Positions 23,190 through 31,486 of a stretch of DNA of 64,000 nucleotides are shown in pieces. Both the position numbers and the translations under genes were made by a program. Below the pieces are notes generated by a model, which saw nothing but the letters and a program-made list of their open reading frames with translations, did no database searches and was not told the origin of the DNA. Every line of letters starts with the position of its first letter. Position 1 is the first letter of the stretch. This DNA comes from Bacillota bacterium (GTDB lineage: Bacteria; Bacillota; Clostridia; Oscillospirales; Ruminococcaceae), in the NCBI GenBank assembly GCA_023415575.1, contig JAEZKF010000018.1:29863-93862 (forward strand), in the 5' to 3' direction.

Positions 23190-25424
23190 CTAGTACGCCT
23201 TGGCAAAATACGACATCAAGAATACAAGCGGGGAGTTCCAGTAGATTGTAACCTCGTTGGTGGAGTAGCTCTGGCTACTGTCCGCATAGCATTGCGCAGG
23301 AGCCAGCCCTTTTAGAACAGCCCGCGCGTATGGGTCCTCCAGACTCTTGTTGGGTCCGCCTACCAGCATGCCGGGCACTGTCTTCTCTGCTGCCATCGAG
23401 GGACGGTGATGTGTGTTGTCCGGCGACTGTGAGCCGTGTCCGGTCACATAGCTGTAGGATAGGCAGTTGGTGCCAAACAGGTAGTTTAAGTGATTTGCGG
23501 CAGCCTTTTTATAAGCATCATTGGGCGCAATCTTATCTGCAAGCAGAAGCAGCATTGCGTTGTTTGCCACCGTCATGTTGCTGCCCCAAGCATAATCTGT
23601 TCCCAGCGAGATTAAGTAGCCGTCCGCATTAGCGGCTTGCAGAAGCTTGTTTGCCTCCGCAAGCAAGGCCTCCTTAATCTTTGCCGCTGTCGCAGCGTCT
23701 ACCTTATCCTGTAATGTGGTCAGATAAGCATAATAGCCATAGAAGCCTGTATTTGCCCAGCCAAGACCTCCTGCAACATTCCTTTGGAGCAGCTTTACAA
23801 TCTCGTCGTTGTACTCCTTCTTTCCGGTAACCTTGAGCAGCTCACTGGCTGCCCAGAAGCGCTCGTCTTCCGTGAAGTTATCCGGGTATTCACCTGTGAC
23901 AATATCAACCGGGTTTTTAAATGTTCTGTAGGAGTTTTCGAGTGTATAGCCCCAGGCCTTTTCAGCCGCAGCCAGACATTTCTTCGCAAACGCGGCATCA
24001 TAGGGCTTGTAAACCTCCGAGGCCATTGCCATCACTGCGGCGAACGTTGCGGTAGCAGTGGTGGAAATCGGAGAGAGATATAACTCCTCTGTCACCTCAT
24101 CCGGCATGACCTCTCCCTCAAAGTTCATTGTGGTTACCTTGTGGTACACGCCGCCCGTTTCCTTGTCCTGCATCTTGAGCATCCAATCAAGCTCATAGCG
24201 TACCTCCTCGAGGATAGCAGGTACGGATGAAGAAGCCGGATCAGCAAATGCCTGTGGATTGAGTTGATAGGCAAGCATGAGGTCAGCCGCTGCCTTTGCA
24301 CCCGGAACGACATAACGGCCATAGTCGCCAGCATCGTGCCAACCACCTGATACATCAAGCTTGGTAGTGGTTCCGTAAACAGTAGCAAGGCCGGTATGGC
24401 AGGCTTTGTGTGCCCAATCCTGTGCAGTATCTGCAGATAGCTTTTTGCCGCACCTCTGGATGTAGAAGAAGTTGAGAACATCCGCAAATGCGCTGTCATA
24501 TACACTGTCAGCGATAGTAAACGGGAATGACTCGCCCAGCTTTTCTGTCTTTATCTTGTATTCGCCGGGTGTGGTCAAGGCTGAAAAATCACCGTAACGG
24601 ACTGTCTGCACGGATGCGGCATCCTGAACATTTCCGGTGATGTTGCCCGAGAATACGACGCTACCCGTCTTTACATCCACTACATCAAACTTTGAGTCTT
24701 CTGCGCTGAATACGGCTATTTTACTATCCTGCGGACGGTAGCCAAGCTGATTAATGTTGATGGGCATCGCAACAGCACCGCTATCCTCCCCGACAATTTT
24801 TTCGGAGTCGTCATACATAATGAGGCTTACGTTATCAAGATAGAGCTGGTGGGGCCCGATATCGCCGTCCTCCTCATATTTGCCGATGTTAAAGGCAACG
24901 CGTGGGGCCGGGTCGGTTATCTGGTCCATCTTAAACTCAAACTCATAATGCTGCATCTCTGTGGTTATCTTGGCATATTCCTCAAGATAGCCGTAGTAGT
25001 CGCCGCCGTTCTTTTGCACACGAACGCAGATGGTACGCGGAACCGTTGCATACATATCAAAGCTCATGCGGTAACGGCAGCCCTCTTCTACACTCAGAAT
25101 ATCCTGATAGATTTGCACGCTGTGTCCTTTGAACCCTATTTTCTCAAAGTCCACCTTCAGCATGCCGTTTTCTACGCTGTTTTTGCTAGCTCCGCCGCTC
25201 TCGTAATAGGCGTACCATTCGTTCATATCGTTGTCGAATCCGCCGTTTACAATCATCTCGCCGTTTGTCGGTTCTTCAACCGGTGCCGATACCTCTTCTA
25301 CTACCGGTTCGGAAGAGGACGGGATAGGCATTTCCTCCTCGGACGATTCCGCTATCGGTTGTGCCGGAGCACAACAACACAAAAGCAGTAAAACTGCTAT
25401 AAGAATTGCGAGAATTCGTTTCAT
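23190..25424 (-). CDS. Lipoprotein GH9 family beta-glucanase (cellulase) with CBM4/9
   Basis: Cell-surface glycoside hydrolase of 744 residues. The lipoprotein signal is LLLLCCCAPAQ (Cys about 17-19), followed by a Ser/Glu linker. A CBM4/9-like module occupies about 55-210 (IVNGGFDNDMNEWYAYY, LYLDNVSLIMYDD). The N-terminal immunoglobulin-like domain of GH9 enzymes spans about 222-305 (ININQLGYRPQDSKIAVF). The GH9 catalytic (alpha/alpha)6 barrel carries GGWHDAGDYGRYV near 353-365 (nucleophile and base Asp) and the C-terminal acid Glu in STNEVTIYWNSPL near 725. All key residues are present. It probably cuts beta-1,4-glucan at the membrane surface and feeds the adjacent CUT1 importer. Exact substrate (cellulose, mixed-linkage glucan or xyloglucan) not decidable. 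Confidence 0.93.
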   Translation of the reverse strand: MKRILAILIAVLLLLCCCAPAQPIAESSEEEMPIPSSSEPVVEEVSAPVEEPTNGEMIVNGGFDNDMNEWYAYYESGGASKNSVENGMLKVDFEKIGFKGHSVQIYQDILSVEEGCRYRMSFDMYATVPRTICVRVQKNGGDYYGYLEEYAKITTEMQHYEFEFKMDQITDPAPRVAFNIGKYEEDGDIGPHQLYLDNVSLIMYDDSEKIVGEDSGAVAMPININQLGYRPQDSKIAVFSAEDSKFDVVDVKTGSVVFSGNITGNVQDAASVQTVRYGDFSALTTPGEYKIKTEKLGESFPFTIADSVYDSAFADVLNFFYIQRCGKKLSADTAQDWAHKACHTGLATVYGTTTKLDVSGGWHDAGDYGRYVVPGAKAAADLMLAYQLNPQAFADPASSSVPAILEEVRYELDWMLKMQDKETGGVYHKVTTMNFEGEVMPDEVTEELYLSPISTTATATFAAVMAMASEVYKPYDAAFAKKCLAAAEKAWGYTLENSYRTFKNPVDIVTGEYPDNFTEDERFWAASELLKVTGKKEYNDEIVKLLQRNVAGGLGWANTGFYGYYAYLTTLQDKVDAATAAKIKEALLAEANKLLQAANADGYLISLGTDYAWGSNMTVANNAMLLLLADKIAPNDAYKKAAANHLNYLFGTNCLSYSYVTGHGSQSPDNTHHRPSMAAEKTVPGMLVGGPNKSLEDPYARAVLKGLAPAQCYADSSQSYSTNEVTIYWNSPLVFLMSYFAKAY

Positions 25425-25506
25425 ATTGGCATCCTCCTCGTTGTTTGGTCACACGATGTATATACATGCCAAGTTAGGATTTTGATGGGATTAAAATGCA
25501 TGCAGA

Positions 25507-25556
25507 AATAAGTGCCGCTTCTATTATGGATTCATATCACAGAAACGGCACTTATT
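25507..25556. terminator. Inverted repeat between permease and GH9 genes
   Basis: AATAAGTGCCG/CGGCACTTATT with a loop of about 28 bases, upstream of the GH9 gene on the minus strand. No good T-run. Possible regulator site or mRNA structure. Confidence 0.45.
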
Positions 25557-25620
25557 CCAAAAGAGAAATATGAAGGTTTTAGAAATTAGCGTAATGATAA
25601 AATAGGTATTGTAAGTGAAA

Positions 25621-25652
25621 ACATAAACCGCCAGCTGATTGGCGGTTTATGT
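25621..25652 (-). terminator. Hairpin after the CUT1 permease gene
   Basis: Perfect ACATAAACCGCCA/TGGCGGTTTATGT stem with GCTGAT loop, 29 bases after the permease stop on the minus strand, followed by TTTTCACTTAC. It probably ends, or partly ends, the transporter transcript before the GH9 gene. Confidence 0.75.
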
Positions 25653-25680
25653 TTTTGAACAGCAGGACATACCGCCTGTG

Positions 25681-26529
25681 TTATTCTTTTACACCGCCCA
25701 ATGCAACGCCTGCGATGATGTACTTCGATAAGAGGAAGTAGATGACAAACAGGGGGAGCACCGTAAGTGTAAGTCCCAGATAGATGGAACCAAACTCGGT
25801 CTTGTAGATATCGCCTCTGAGCAAGCTTACCATGATAGGCATGGTGTACTTCTGCTTATCTGTCAAGAGTACCAGCGGCATAAACAGGTTGTTCCAACTG
25901 GTAACAAAGCCGAAGATAGCTTGTGTTGCAAGAGCCGGTTTCATGATTGGCAAAATGATTCGGTTAAAGGCATAAAACTCACCGGCGCCATCGATACGCG
26001 CAGAGTCTACGATATCAAGCGAAAGAGTTGCTAATAGATACTGCCTCATGAAGAACACAACGGCAGGTGCCGCAATTCCGGGAAGAATCAGCGGCAGGAA
26101 GTTGTTTGTCCAGCCCAGCTTATACATGAACTGATAGAAACCGATACTCGACATCTGCGCGGGTACCATCAATACAGCCAAGATAAAGGTAAAGAACGGC
26201 TGGCGCAACCTCCAGTTATATGCCACAAGGGCATATGCTGTAAGAGAGGAGAAGTAAATAGTACAGATTGTTGCACAGGTAGAAATAATAACCGAGTTAA
26301 CAAAGCCAACTAGAGGGTTGAAGCTTTTACTAATGAGTACCTTGAAGTTATTATACAGATACTTCGAAGGAATAAGAGAAATAGCGGTCTGCTGAATCTC
26401 ATAGGTGGAGCGTGTAGCATTCACAATCATAACCCAGAAAGGGAATATGCTTAGAATGCAGAGGAAGATGCAGACAATATAGATAATTGTCTTTTTCACG
26501 CCGTGGGACATACCTGACTTGTGACTCAT
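25681..26529 (-). CDS. CUT1 sugar ABC transporter permease, MalG-like
   Basis: Integral membrane subunit of 282 residues with six predicted helices. The cytoplasmic EAA-type loop reads DSARIDGAGEFYAFNRIILP (about 188-207). The C-terminus KYIIAGVALGGVKE matches MalG-type permeases. It overlaps the MalF-like gene by 4 bases. No ATPase is encoded in this unit. It works with the 26526-27503 permease and the 27600-29054 binding protein, probably importing oligosaccharides released by the GH9 enzyme. Confidence 0.92.
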   Translation of the reverse strand: MSHKSGMSHGVKKTIIYIVCIFLCILSIFPFWVMIVNATRSTYEIQQTAISLIPSKYLYNNFKVLISKSFNPLVGFVNSVIISTCATICTIYFSSLTAYALVAYNWRLRQPFFTFILAVLMVPAQMSSIGFYQFMYKLGWTNNFLPLILPGIAAPAVVFFMRQYLLATLSLDIVDSARIDGAGEFYAFNRIILPIMKPALATQAIFGFVTSWNNLFMPLVLLTDKQKYTMPIMVSLLRGDIYKTEFGSIYLGLTLTVLPLFVIYFLLSKYIIAGVALGGVKE

Positions 26530-27503
26530 GCTCTGCCCCTCCTCATATTCTTTTCCGCTTTTCTAAGAGCTCTTAGCTCCTTTTGCTGTTTAATCGCATC
26601 CATATCACGCATGACATAGAACAGAATAGCCGACAAAATGATAATGATAACAAACAATATCATACTAGCGGCCGATGCACGGTTGTACAAGCGGCTTGAG
26701 CCAAACGCCTGATTGTAAATAAACACGCTGGTAGTAAGCGTCGCGTTATCAGGACCGCCATTACCGCCAACAATAAACATCTTCGGGATATCGAACATCT
26801 GCAATCCGCCGATCATACTGGTAACCAGCGTATAGAGAAGAATCGTCCTAAGGTTAGGTATTGTAATGAGGAAGAACTTCTGCGTGTTTGACGCACCATC
26901 AATCTCCGCCGCCTCATAAAGAGTGGGATTGATGCCCATAATACCTGCAATCAGCACGATCATCGTATTTCCATACCACATCCAAAACTGAATGAAGGAT
27001 ACGATAAATCTTGCCGTCCACCGTTGGATTAAGAAATGCTCTGGTTCTTGAAGAACACCGAACAGGATCAGCAAATCGTTTATCGGGCCTTTCGGATATG
27101 CAAACAGCGAGTTAAAAAGAATCGCTATGGTTGCTGCCGTAATAATATTCGGCAGGTATATAAGTACCTTAAACAAACCCTGGCCTTTAATCTTTATCCG
27201 ATTGTTGGTAAACCAGGCTGCTAGTAAAAGTGCAAGCGCAAGCTGAGGAATAAAGTTTACAATCCACATCAGGGCTGTGTTAAACAAGGAGATCTGAAAG
27301 GAGGGCGCTGAGAGAACATCTTTAAAATTCGCAAATGGGTCGCTTAAAAAGTGAATCTCCGTTTTGCCCAATCCTTTAAGATCAGTAAACCCGATTATAA
27401 GCGTGTAGACAATGGGATACAGAGTAAATACAAGGAACGCAAGCACGAACGGTATCGAAAAGATGTAGCCGTATTTCGCGTAGCTAACGCTCTTGCGGCG
27501 CAT
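26526..27503 (-). CDS. CUT1 sugar ABC transporter permease, MalF-like
   Basis: Membrane subunit of 325 residues: six helices, N-terminal YGYIFSIPFVLAFLVFTLYPI, and the EAA loop EAAEIDGASNTQKFFLITIP near 195-214. The C-terminal tail is basic (RRGRA). It overlaps the MalG-like gene by 4 bases and follows the binding-protein gene after a 97-base gap that holds a strong hairpin. Assigned to the oligosaccharide branch of CUT1 by context only. Confidence 0.92.
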   Translation of the reverse strand: MRRKSVSYAKYGYIFSIPFVLAFLVFTLYPIVYTLIIGFTDLKGLGKTEIHFLSDPFANFKDVLSAPSFQISLFNTALMWIVNFIPQLALALLLAAWFTNNRIKIKGQGLFKVLIYLPNIITAATIAILFNSLFAYPKGPINDLLILFGVLQEPEHFLIQRWTARFIVSFIQFWMWYGNTMIVLIAGIMGINPTLYEAAEIDGASNTQKFFLITIPNLRTILLYTLVTSMIGGLQMFDIPKMFIVGGNGGPDNATLTTSVFIYNQAFGSSRLYNRASAASMILFVIIIILSAILFYVMRDMDAIKQQKELRALRKAEKNMRRGRA

Positions 27504-27558
27504 AAGCGTTCACCTCCGGTATAGTGCGTAATGCTTTGATTTCGTCAGTTACAAAAAC

Positions 27559-27584
27559 GGGGCGGACGGAAAGGCGTCCGCCCC
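27559..27584 (-). terminator. GC-rich hairpin between binding-protein and permease genes
   Basis: GGGGCGGACG/CGTCCGCCCC with GAAAGG loop, between the SBP stop and the MalF-like start. On the minus strand it is followed by GTTTTTGTAAC. It probably attenuates transcription or protects the SBP mRNA 3' end. Confidence 0.78.
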
Positions 27585-27599
27585 ATAATCGGGTTTGGA

Positions 27600-29054
27600 T
27601 TATTCTACAGGGATTGCGAGGGTGTCAGCTACCTGAGACTTGAAGTCAGCAAGAGCCTGCTCTCTGGACTTCTGACCAGCAGCATACTGACGAACCTGGT
27701 CACGCCAGATGATGTTGATGGACTCATCGCTCGGAGTGAGGTTCTTACCGGAAGCAAACTGACCAGCGGGAACGAATACGTCAAACATGTTCTGACCGCC
27801 GAGGAAGTCGAGCTTACCGTCAGACTTAGCCATTACAGTACCGGAAGCAACGGTGTCCTTGGTGCCGCCAGGGCCGTTGAGGGTGCCGTTCGCCCAGAAG
27901 TACTGGAGACCGGTGTCGGAGCTGTCGAGGGTGATCCACTCAATGATCTTGCCTGCAGAAGCGGGAACCTTGGTGTCCTTGTTAGCGAATACCCATGTGC
28001 CGCCCCAGAAGAAGCCTACAGGAGGCTCACATACTGCCCAGTCGCCATAGGTGCCGCCAGCCTTAACAAAGTTGCCATTCTCATCATACTCTGCGCCAGA
28101 GTTCTTAGCCAGAACGTAGTTGATGAGCCATGCGGGACCGAAGAAACCAAAGATCTTCTTAGGACCAGCGTCCTTCATGTCTGCATACCAAGCATCCTGC
28201 CAGTCCTGGGTGTCGTTGTGATAGCCATTTTCCTTGAGCATCTTGGACTGATCAAGGAAAGCCTCACGCTTCGGGTCGATGTAGAGCTTGCCGTCTACAA
28301 TCCAGCCCTTCTCGGAGCTGTTCTCAACGGGATGCCACAGGTCACCGTCACCGGAAACGATGCCGTAACCCTTAGCCTTGAGCTCTTCAGCTGCTGCGAA
28401 GAACTTATCCCAGCCGGGACCGATCTTGTCTTTAATAACTGCGGGATCATCGGTGCCCCATACATCCTGCGCGATGGAACGACGATAGATGTAAGCGCCA
28501 CCGGTAGCCTGATAGCCGAGACCAACAACTGCGCCATCAGTAGGTCTTGTGCCGATTTCGATTGTGTACTTAGCAATGTCTGCTTCCTTGATCTTAGCGT
28601 CTACATCGATGCCGAGATCCTTATAAGCAGCGGCATACTGAGCGCCTTCGCCCTGAGCATACTTCAGAACAAATGCTGCTTCAGCTGCATAGATGTCGGG
28701 AGCATCTGCGCCACCGGTTGCAAGAGCAGCGTCCAGAGCGGGCTGATAAGCACCGTCGGTGGTAGCAATGATGGTTTCCTTAATCTCGAGACCGAAATCA
28801 GGATTAACCTCTTTAAACTTGGTCATCATCTTGGGAATTTCATCTGTGAAGGACCACAGATTGAGCTGCTTTACGCTGGGGTCATCGGTTACGCCTTCTG
28901 CTACGGGAGTGTCATCCGCGGGAGCGTCAGTGCCCGGAGTAGCAGACGGAGTGTTGCTCGGCGCTGCGGGGCTGCTGGAGCAACCAGTCAGGCCAAGAGC
29001 CATTACCATAGCCAGAGCTAACAGTAATGATACGATACGGGTTACATTTTTCAT
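27600..29054 (-). CDS. CUT1 solute-binding lipoprotein (extracellular family 1)
   Basis: Sugar receptor of 484 residues. The lipoprotein signal is LALAMVMALGLTGCSSS (Cys about residue 26), followed by a Pro/Thr/Asp linker. The binding fold begins KQLNLWSFTDEIPKMMTKF and continues ITTDG-like segments, GADAPDIYAAEAAFVLKYA and EPPVGFFWGGTWVFANKD. The codon pattern is that of a highly expressed gene. It is the first structural gene after the LacI regulator (70-base gap, no separate promoter evident). Ligand unknown; beta-gluco-oligosaccharides are likely from the GH9 neighbour. Confidence 0.92.
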   Translation of the reverse strand: MKNVTRIVSLLLALAMVMALGLTGCSSSPAAPSNTPSATPGTDAPADDTPVAEGVTDDPSVKQLNLWSFTDEIPKMMTKFKEVNPDFGLEIKETIIATTDGAYQPALDAALATGGADAPDIYAAEAAFVLKYAQGEGAQYAAAYKDLGIDVDAKIKEADIAKYTIEIGTRPTDGAVVGLGYQATGGAYIYRRSIAQDVWGTDDPAVIKDKIGPGWDKFFAAAEELKAKGYGIVSGDGDLWHPVENSSEKGWIVDGKLYIDPKREAFLDQSKMLKENGYHNDTQDWQDAWYADMKDAGPKKIFGFFGPAWLINYVLAKNSGAEYDENGNFVKAGGTYGDWAVCEPPVGFFWGGTWVFANKDTKVPASAGKIIEWITLDSSDTGLQYFWANGTLNGPGGTKDTVASGTVMAKSDGKLDFLGGQNMFDVFVPAGQFASGKNLTPSDESINIIWRDQVRQYAAGQKSREQALADFKSQVADTLAIPVE

Positions 29055-29124
29055 TGGTGTTTTTCCTCCTTCGATAATCGGGTTCTGATTCCGAACGATA
29101 GAACCTTCTCAAAAGCGCAAAGAA

Positions 29125-30141
29125 TCATACTTCGACTAGATTCTTTACCGACGCGCCTTCAAGAAATTTGCCATATATAACAACCCTCTCGGTAAGGGTA
29201 GTTACCGGATGTTCAATGAGCTGTATCAGCTGTACAGCCGCCTCTTTTCCCAAACGCTTTGTGTCCTGCTGGAAGGTGGTAAGCTTGGGCTTTAACACCT
29301 GGGAGATAAACAAGCCGTCATATCCCATAACGGATATATCGTCTGGTACGCGCAGGCCTGCTTCTTCAATCGCGTTTAGCCCGCCTACTGCGGCAAAGTC
29401 GTCCGGAAAGAGGATGCAGGTCGGACGATCTGCAAGGGCCAGCAAGCGTTTGGTTGCCTGCCGCGTGGCTTCGGGCTCCTGATAAGCCCCCTCCTGCAGG
29501 TATTCAAACGGTACCCGGAGGTTTAAATCCGCCATCGTTTTGTAAAAGCTGCCTAAGCGGCTTTCGGTCACAGCGCTCTTTCTGCCGTGTACGTAAGCAA
29601 TCTTGCGGTGACCTTTTGAGTATGCGTATTCAATGAGTTCGCGCATACCGTTGCGATTGGCTGATACGATGGATGTTCTGTTATTAAACACGTGGTCAAT
29701 GGTGACCAGCGGGATATCGCTGTTTACAAGCTCAATAACCGCAGGATGGGAAAACTCGACACAAGCGGCAACCACGCCGTCTACCTTTCTGTAAAGGCAG
29801 TGTTCTAAATAGGACATGCTCTTGTTGCCGATGTTGTGGCTGATAAACGTAATATCGTAGCCGCGGCTTTCGGCCTCTACCTTAAAGCTGTCAAGGACCT
29901 GTGCGAAATAAGGGTGGGTTAAGCCGCTTTGCGCTTCATCCACAAACAAAACGCCCAAATTATATGTACGATTTGTTTTGAGGGCACGCGCTTGCGAGTT
30001 CGGGAAGTAACCCATCTGCTCCGCGGTTTTGCACACAAGGTCTTTGGTTGCCTTGCTGACATCGCTGTAGCCATTGAGCGCCTTGCTCACCGTGGCAACC
30101 GAAACGCCGCATGCAGCGGAGATATCTCTGATTGTAACCAT
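29125..30141 (-). CDS. LacI-family transcriptional regulator
   Basis: Repressor of 338 residues. The N-terminal HTH MVTIRDISAACGVSVATVSKALNGY (1-25) and hinge helix (NSQARALKTNRT) are canonical. The sugar-binding core follows (LGVLFVDEAQSGLTHPYF, GVVAACVEF, CILFPDDFAAVGGLNAIEE, MGYDG). It heads the CUT1/GH9 cluster. Its promoter region holds several CGAAAAC-type half-sites, including a full site at the transcription start. I infer autoregulation and control of the whole cluster, relieved by an oligosaccharide. Confidence 0.94.
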   Translation of the reverse strand: MVTIRDISAACGVSVATVSKALNGYSDVSKATKDLVCKTAEQMGYFPNSQARALKTNRTYNLGVLFVDEAQSGLTHPYFAQVLDSFKVEAESRGYDITFISHNIGNKSMSYLEHCLYRKVDGVVAACVEFSHPAVIELVNSDIPLVTIDHVFNNRTSIVSANRNGMRELIEYAYSKGHRKIAYVHGRKSAVTESRLGSFYKTMADLNLRVPFEYLQEGAYQEPEATRQATKRLLALADRPTCILFPDDFAAVGGLNAIEEAGLRVPDDISVMGYDGLFISQVLKPKLTTFQQDTKRLGKEAAVQLIQLIEHPVTTLTERVVIYGKFLEGASVKNLVEV

Positions 30142-30203
30142 TCTCGTGTGTGCCCCTATACAAGTTTACTAAATATCGCAAACGCCTAAAACAAGTTAAG
30201 CAT

Positions 30204-30215
30204 AAAACGTTTTCG
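30204..30215. promoter_or_regulatory. LacI-type operator O1
   Basis: AAAACGTTTTCG, a near-palindrome just downstream of the -10 of the lacI-type gene, hence over its transcription start. Confidence 0.72.
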
Positions 30216-30222
30216 TAAGCAC

Positions 30223-30251
30223 ATTATATATCAATACATGAACAAAAGCAA
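30223..30251 (-). promoter_or_regulatory. Promoter of the LacI-family gene
   Basis: On the minus strand: TTGCTT (30246-30251), 17-base spacer, TATAAT (30223-30228). Confidence 0.75.
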
Positions 30252-30288
30252 GACTGTTTTTTAAAAAACTATAAATTTTACACATAAA

Positions 30289-30306
30289 TTTTCGCGAAAA
30301 CGATTA
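30289..30306. promoter_or_regulatory. LacI-type operator O2
   Basis: TTTCGCGAAAACGATTAC; shares CGAAAACG with O1 and the other sites. It sits about 40 bp upstream of the -35. Confidence 0.6.
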
Positions 30307-30342
30307 CAACATTGTGATTGTGCGATTTTGTTAACACACTTC

Positions 30343-30373
30343 GTGGAAGCGAAAACCAGGTTTTCGTTTCCAC
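30343..30373. promoter_or_regulatory. Long inverted repeat with two CGAAAACC half-sites (O3)
   Basis: GTGGAAGCGAAAACC, one A, GGTTTTCGTTTCCAC: a 15-bp-arm palindrome with a single mismatch. It is within the divergent region, about 90 bp from the -35 of the regulator gene. It could be an upstream LacI site or a hairpin; no T-run follows on either side. Confidence 0.65.
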
Positions 30374-30576
30374 TTTCGAAAACTCCTAGATTTTTATTCG
30401 AAAATATTCGTGTATACCCTTCTAAATTTGACAGCAAGTCCTTGTGGATTATGCATATTTAATTTGCAATAATTGCGCCAATTTATTGCGCAATTATTAC
30501 AAAATTATTGAGTTGCGCTAAGAAACAAGTCTAGTAAATGTATAATTTAATGAATATTTTGAATTGGCTTGTATCC

Positions 30577-30591
30577 GAAACCGTTTTCGAT
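30577..30591. promoter_or_regulatory. LacI-type operator O4 near the plus-strand gene
   Basis: CCGAAACCGTTTTCGA, a palindromic version of the same motif, about 80 bp before the -35 of the divergent plus-strand gene. Confidence 0.55.
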
Positions 30592-30668
30592 TTGAGGATA
30601 AAATTTGCAATTTTAATGTTCATGATGCACAACATTTAGCGGTTGAAACTTGCTATTTGTTACACATA

Positions 30669-30698
30669 TTGACCCTTAATGCTTTTTGCGTGTATGAT
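30669..30698 (+). promoter_or_regulatory. Promoter of the YgjP-like gene
   Basis: TTGACC (30669-30674), 18 bases, TATGAT (30693-30698). It lies downstream of the ATG at 30679 that a longest-frame call would use, so the gene must start at 30733. Confidence 0.82.
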
Positions 30699-30732
30699 AG
30701 ACTTACAAAAGCCAGTCGAAAGGGCATTAAGT

Positions 30733-31431
30733 ATGAAGGCCGAAGGCAAACCGCAATCTTTTTGCTACCACATTGTGCGAAAACGAGTAAAGAATATCAA
30801 TCTGCATATTACACAAGATGGCGAGGTTTGGGTTTCCGCCCCGCGCAATGTGTCTGCCAAAACAATTGATGCTTTTGTTAACCAAAAGGCTGATTGGATT
30901 GCAAAGGCACGCAGCAAGATAACACAGCACGCAGGCCTTTCCTTCTTTGACGGAAGCAAGGTGCTCCTGTTTGGCGAGTATGTTCCGGTCATAGCCACCG
31001 CAGGCAGTGTAACCCGCGCAGAGCTAAAGAACGGTTCACTGGCCGTCACCCTGCCAGACCCAGAGGACGCGGAATCGGTTGCCAAGGTAGTGGACGACTG
31101 GCTCTATACATATAGCGGCGAGGTGTTTGAACGGCTTGGAGAATCCGTGTTTGCGATGTTTGCCTCGCTTTACAAGCCCAAACCCCAGCTTCGTGCACGA
31201 CGTATGAAGGCACGGTGGGGCAGCTGTCATCCGCAAAAGGGATTGATTCTCTTAAGTCACCGCCTTGTCTGTGCACCGCCCGAATGTATACAGTACGTCC
31301 TAGCACACGAGTTCGCCCACCTTGTTCACCCGAACCACTCCCCTGCCTTTTACAGCCTGCTTTCGGATGTGATGCCCGACCACAAAAGCCGCCGCGCCCT
31401 GCTTAGTCAATACTCGGGTGTAATGCGATAA
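30733..31431 (+). CDS. YgjP/M48-like zinc metallopeptidase-domain protein (DUF45)
   Basis: Cytoplasmic protein of 232 residues. The zinc motif HEFAHLVHPNHSPAFY near 193-208 gives the HExxH core and the downstream histidine typical of the YgjP/WLM group. ARRMKARWGSCHPQKGLILLSHRL (about 150-175) is the conserved segment before it. The start at 30733 is supported by AAAGGG 8 bases upstream and by the promoter position. Proteins of this family are annotated as metal-dependent hydrolases; an E. coli member is linked to UTP pyrophosphatase activity, but the role here is uncertain. Monocistronic. Confidence 0.88.
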   Translation: MKAEGKPQSFCYHIVRKRVKNINLHITQDGEVWVSAPRNVSAKTIDAFVNQKADWIAKARSKITQHAGLSFFDGSKVLLFGEYVPVIATAGSVTRAELKNGSLAVTLPDPEDAESVAKVVDDWLYTYSGEVFERLGESVFAMFASLYKPKPQLRARRMKARWGSCHPQKGLILLSHRLVCAPPECIQYVLAHEFAHLVHPNHSPAFYSLLSDVMPDHKSRRALLSQYSGVMR

Positions 31432-31433
31432 GA

Positions 31434-31480
31434 AAGCCCGCAGGAAGAATGCAACCAGCATTCCCCTGCGGGCTTCGTTT
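31434..31480. terminator. Bidirectional terminator
   Basis: AAGCCCGCAGG with GAATGC inside pairs with GCATTC and CCTGCGGGCTT. It ends the YgjP-like gene (plus) and the FtsX-like gene (minus). Confidence 0.85.
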
Positions 31481-31486
31481 ATGTTA

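Larger units (their letters stand above)
30142..30732. other. AT-rich divergent control region
   Basis: About 590 bases without a supported gene between the LacI-family gene and the YgjP-like gene. It holds one promoter for each direction, at least four CGAAAAC-type operator elements and further single half-sites (TTCGAAAAC near 30374, TTCGAAAAT near 30399). Confidence 0.7.

Noticed and set aside
30679..30732. Earlier ATG for the YgjP-like gene
   Set aside because: The ATG at 30679 lies between the -35 and -10 boxes of the promoter, so it cannot be in the transcript.
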